NCBI GenBank assembly: GCA_024642565.1
Contig: JAHEAV010000006.1
Coordinates: 16,425-80,424, forward strand
Origin: Erythrobacter sp.
GTDB lineage: Bacteria; Pseudomonadota; Alphaproteobacteria; Sphingomonadales; Sphingomonadaceae
Length of the DNA stretch: 64,000 nucleotides
Reading direction: 5' to 3'
Made by a program: the position numbers and the translations under genes. The notes under the pieces were generated by a model. It saw only the letters and a program-made list of their open reading frames with translations. It made no database searches and had not been told where the DNA came from. The stretch's first letter is position 1. Every line of letters starts with the position of its first letter. Shown one piece after another: positions 63,823 through 64,000 of this stretch.

Positions 63823-64000
63823 AAATTGCCATGCTGGCCCGCAATGCAAACCTGTATTCCCATAAACGCTTGAAAGAGGCGGCAGAAACGCGCGGGCATT
63901 CGCTCGATATTCTGAATACTACCCGCTGCACGGTGAACATCGCCAGTCATCGCCCGACTGTGGCCTATAATGGTCAGACGTTGGAAAAATACGATGCCGT
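63819..64000 (+). CDS. rimK: RimK-type ATP-grasp ligase, 5' part only
   Basis: The first 60 codons of a gene that runs off the end of the window. The visible product starts [29 protein letters not shown] and continues with [21 protein letters not shown], which matches the N-terminal domain of RimK, the ligase that adds glutamate residues to the C-terminus of S6. The ATP-grasp domain is beyond the edge and cannot be checked. The ATG overlaps the stop of the zinc-protease family gene (ATGA), so they are coupled. Confidence 0.82.
   Translation, partial: MKIAMLARNANLYSHKRLKEAAETRGHSLDILNTTRCTVNIASHRPTVAYNGQTLEKYDA

Noticed and set aside
1-64000. CRISPR arrays, insertion sequences, prophage or integrated islands
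   Set aside because: No regularly spaced repeats, transposase or integrase motifs were seen, and gene content and order are those of a core chromosome. The only tandem repeat is the coding repeat in rpsP.

Overview
The window is an ordinary chromosomal segment of an alphaproteobacterium, most likely of the order Sphingomonadales (an Erythrobacteraceae-like organism is my best guess). The evidence is a CckA hybrid kinase and a CpdR-type regulator, an F0 ATP synthase operon with b and b' subunits and no F1 genes beside it, SOS boxes of the alphaproteobacterial GTTC-N7-GTTC type, a class II (CP4-like) EPSP synthase, the trpF-trpB-trpA-accD-folC order, and an S16 protein with a long acidic tail. 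The taxonomic call is inference; no 16S gene is present. There is no insertion sequence, prophage, CRISPR array or sign of a genomic island, and coding density is very high with many 1-8 base overlaps.

Layout. 0-9 kb: smpB, a DUF2062 membrane protein coupled to cckA, two tandem secreted DUF4139 paralogues, recA with an SOS box, and a methyltransferase. 9-23 kb: alaS, a KefB-like antiporter, icd coupled to a GNAT-nitrilase fusion, tRNA-Val(GAC), cpdR, an N-formylglutamate amidohydrolase-like gene, a probable small RNA, sapC, an FAD-linked oxidase, a hypothetical exported protein and a DEAD-box helicase. 23-30 kb: uvrD-type helicase (with its own SOS box), rsmD, an RluB-type pseudouridine synthase, a Rieske oxygenase and an AmpG-like transporter. 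30-38 kb: one long minus-strand run purB, lapA, pyrF, trpF, trpB, a 61-residue membrane protein, trpA, accD, folC; plus radC. 38-45 kb: ydbH-ynbE-ydbL (outer-membrane lipid transport) and atpI-atpB-atpE-atpF'-atpF. 45-50 kb: gloB, rpsA, cmk, a small membrane protein, aroA. 50-55 kb: tRNA-Ala(GGC), ffh, rpsP, rimM, cutA, trmD, rplS. 55-64 kb: a DPP-IV-like peptidase, two alpha/beta hydrolases, asd, a lipoprotein, a HCCA-isomerase-like protein, an M2 (ACE-like) peptidase, a retropepsin-like zinc protease family protein and the start of rimK.

Most genes are core: translation and ribosome maturation, tRNA charging, amino acid, purine and pyrimidine synthesis, fatty acid synthesis, DNA repair, envelope lipid transport and ATP synthesis. 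I found no clearly new multi-gene system. The least explained items are a promoter-to-terminator small RNA unit near 18.5 kb, a translationally coupled 61-residue membrane protein between trpB and trpA, tandem DUF4139 proteins, nested repeats between cmk and rpsA, and a 10-unit acidic repeat at the end of S16. Starts were chosen by Shine-Dalgarno sequences, family N-termini and overlaps; all product calls come from reading motifs by eye, without database searches.
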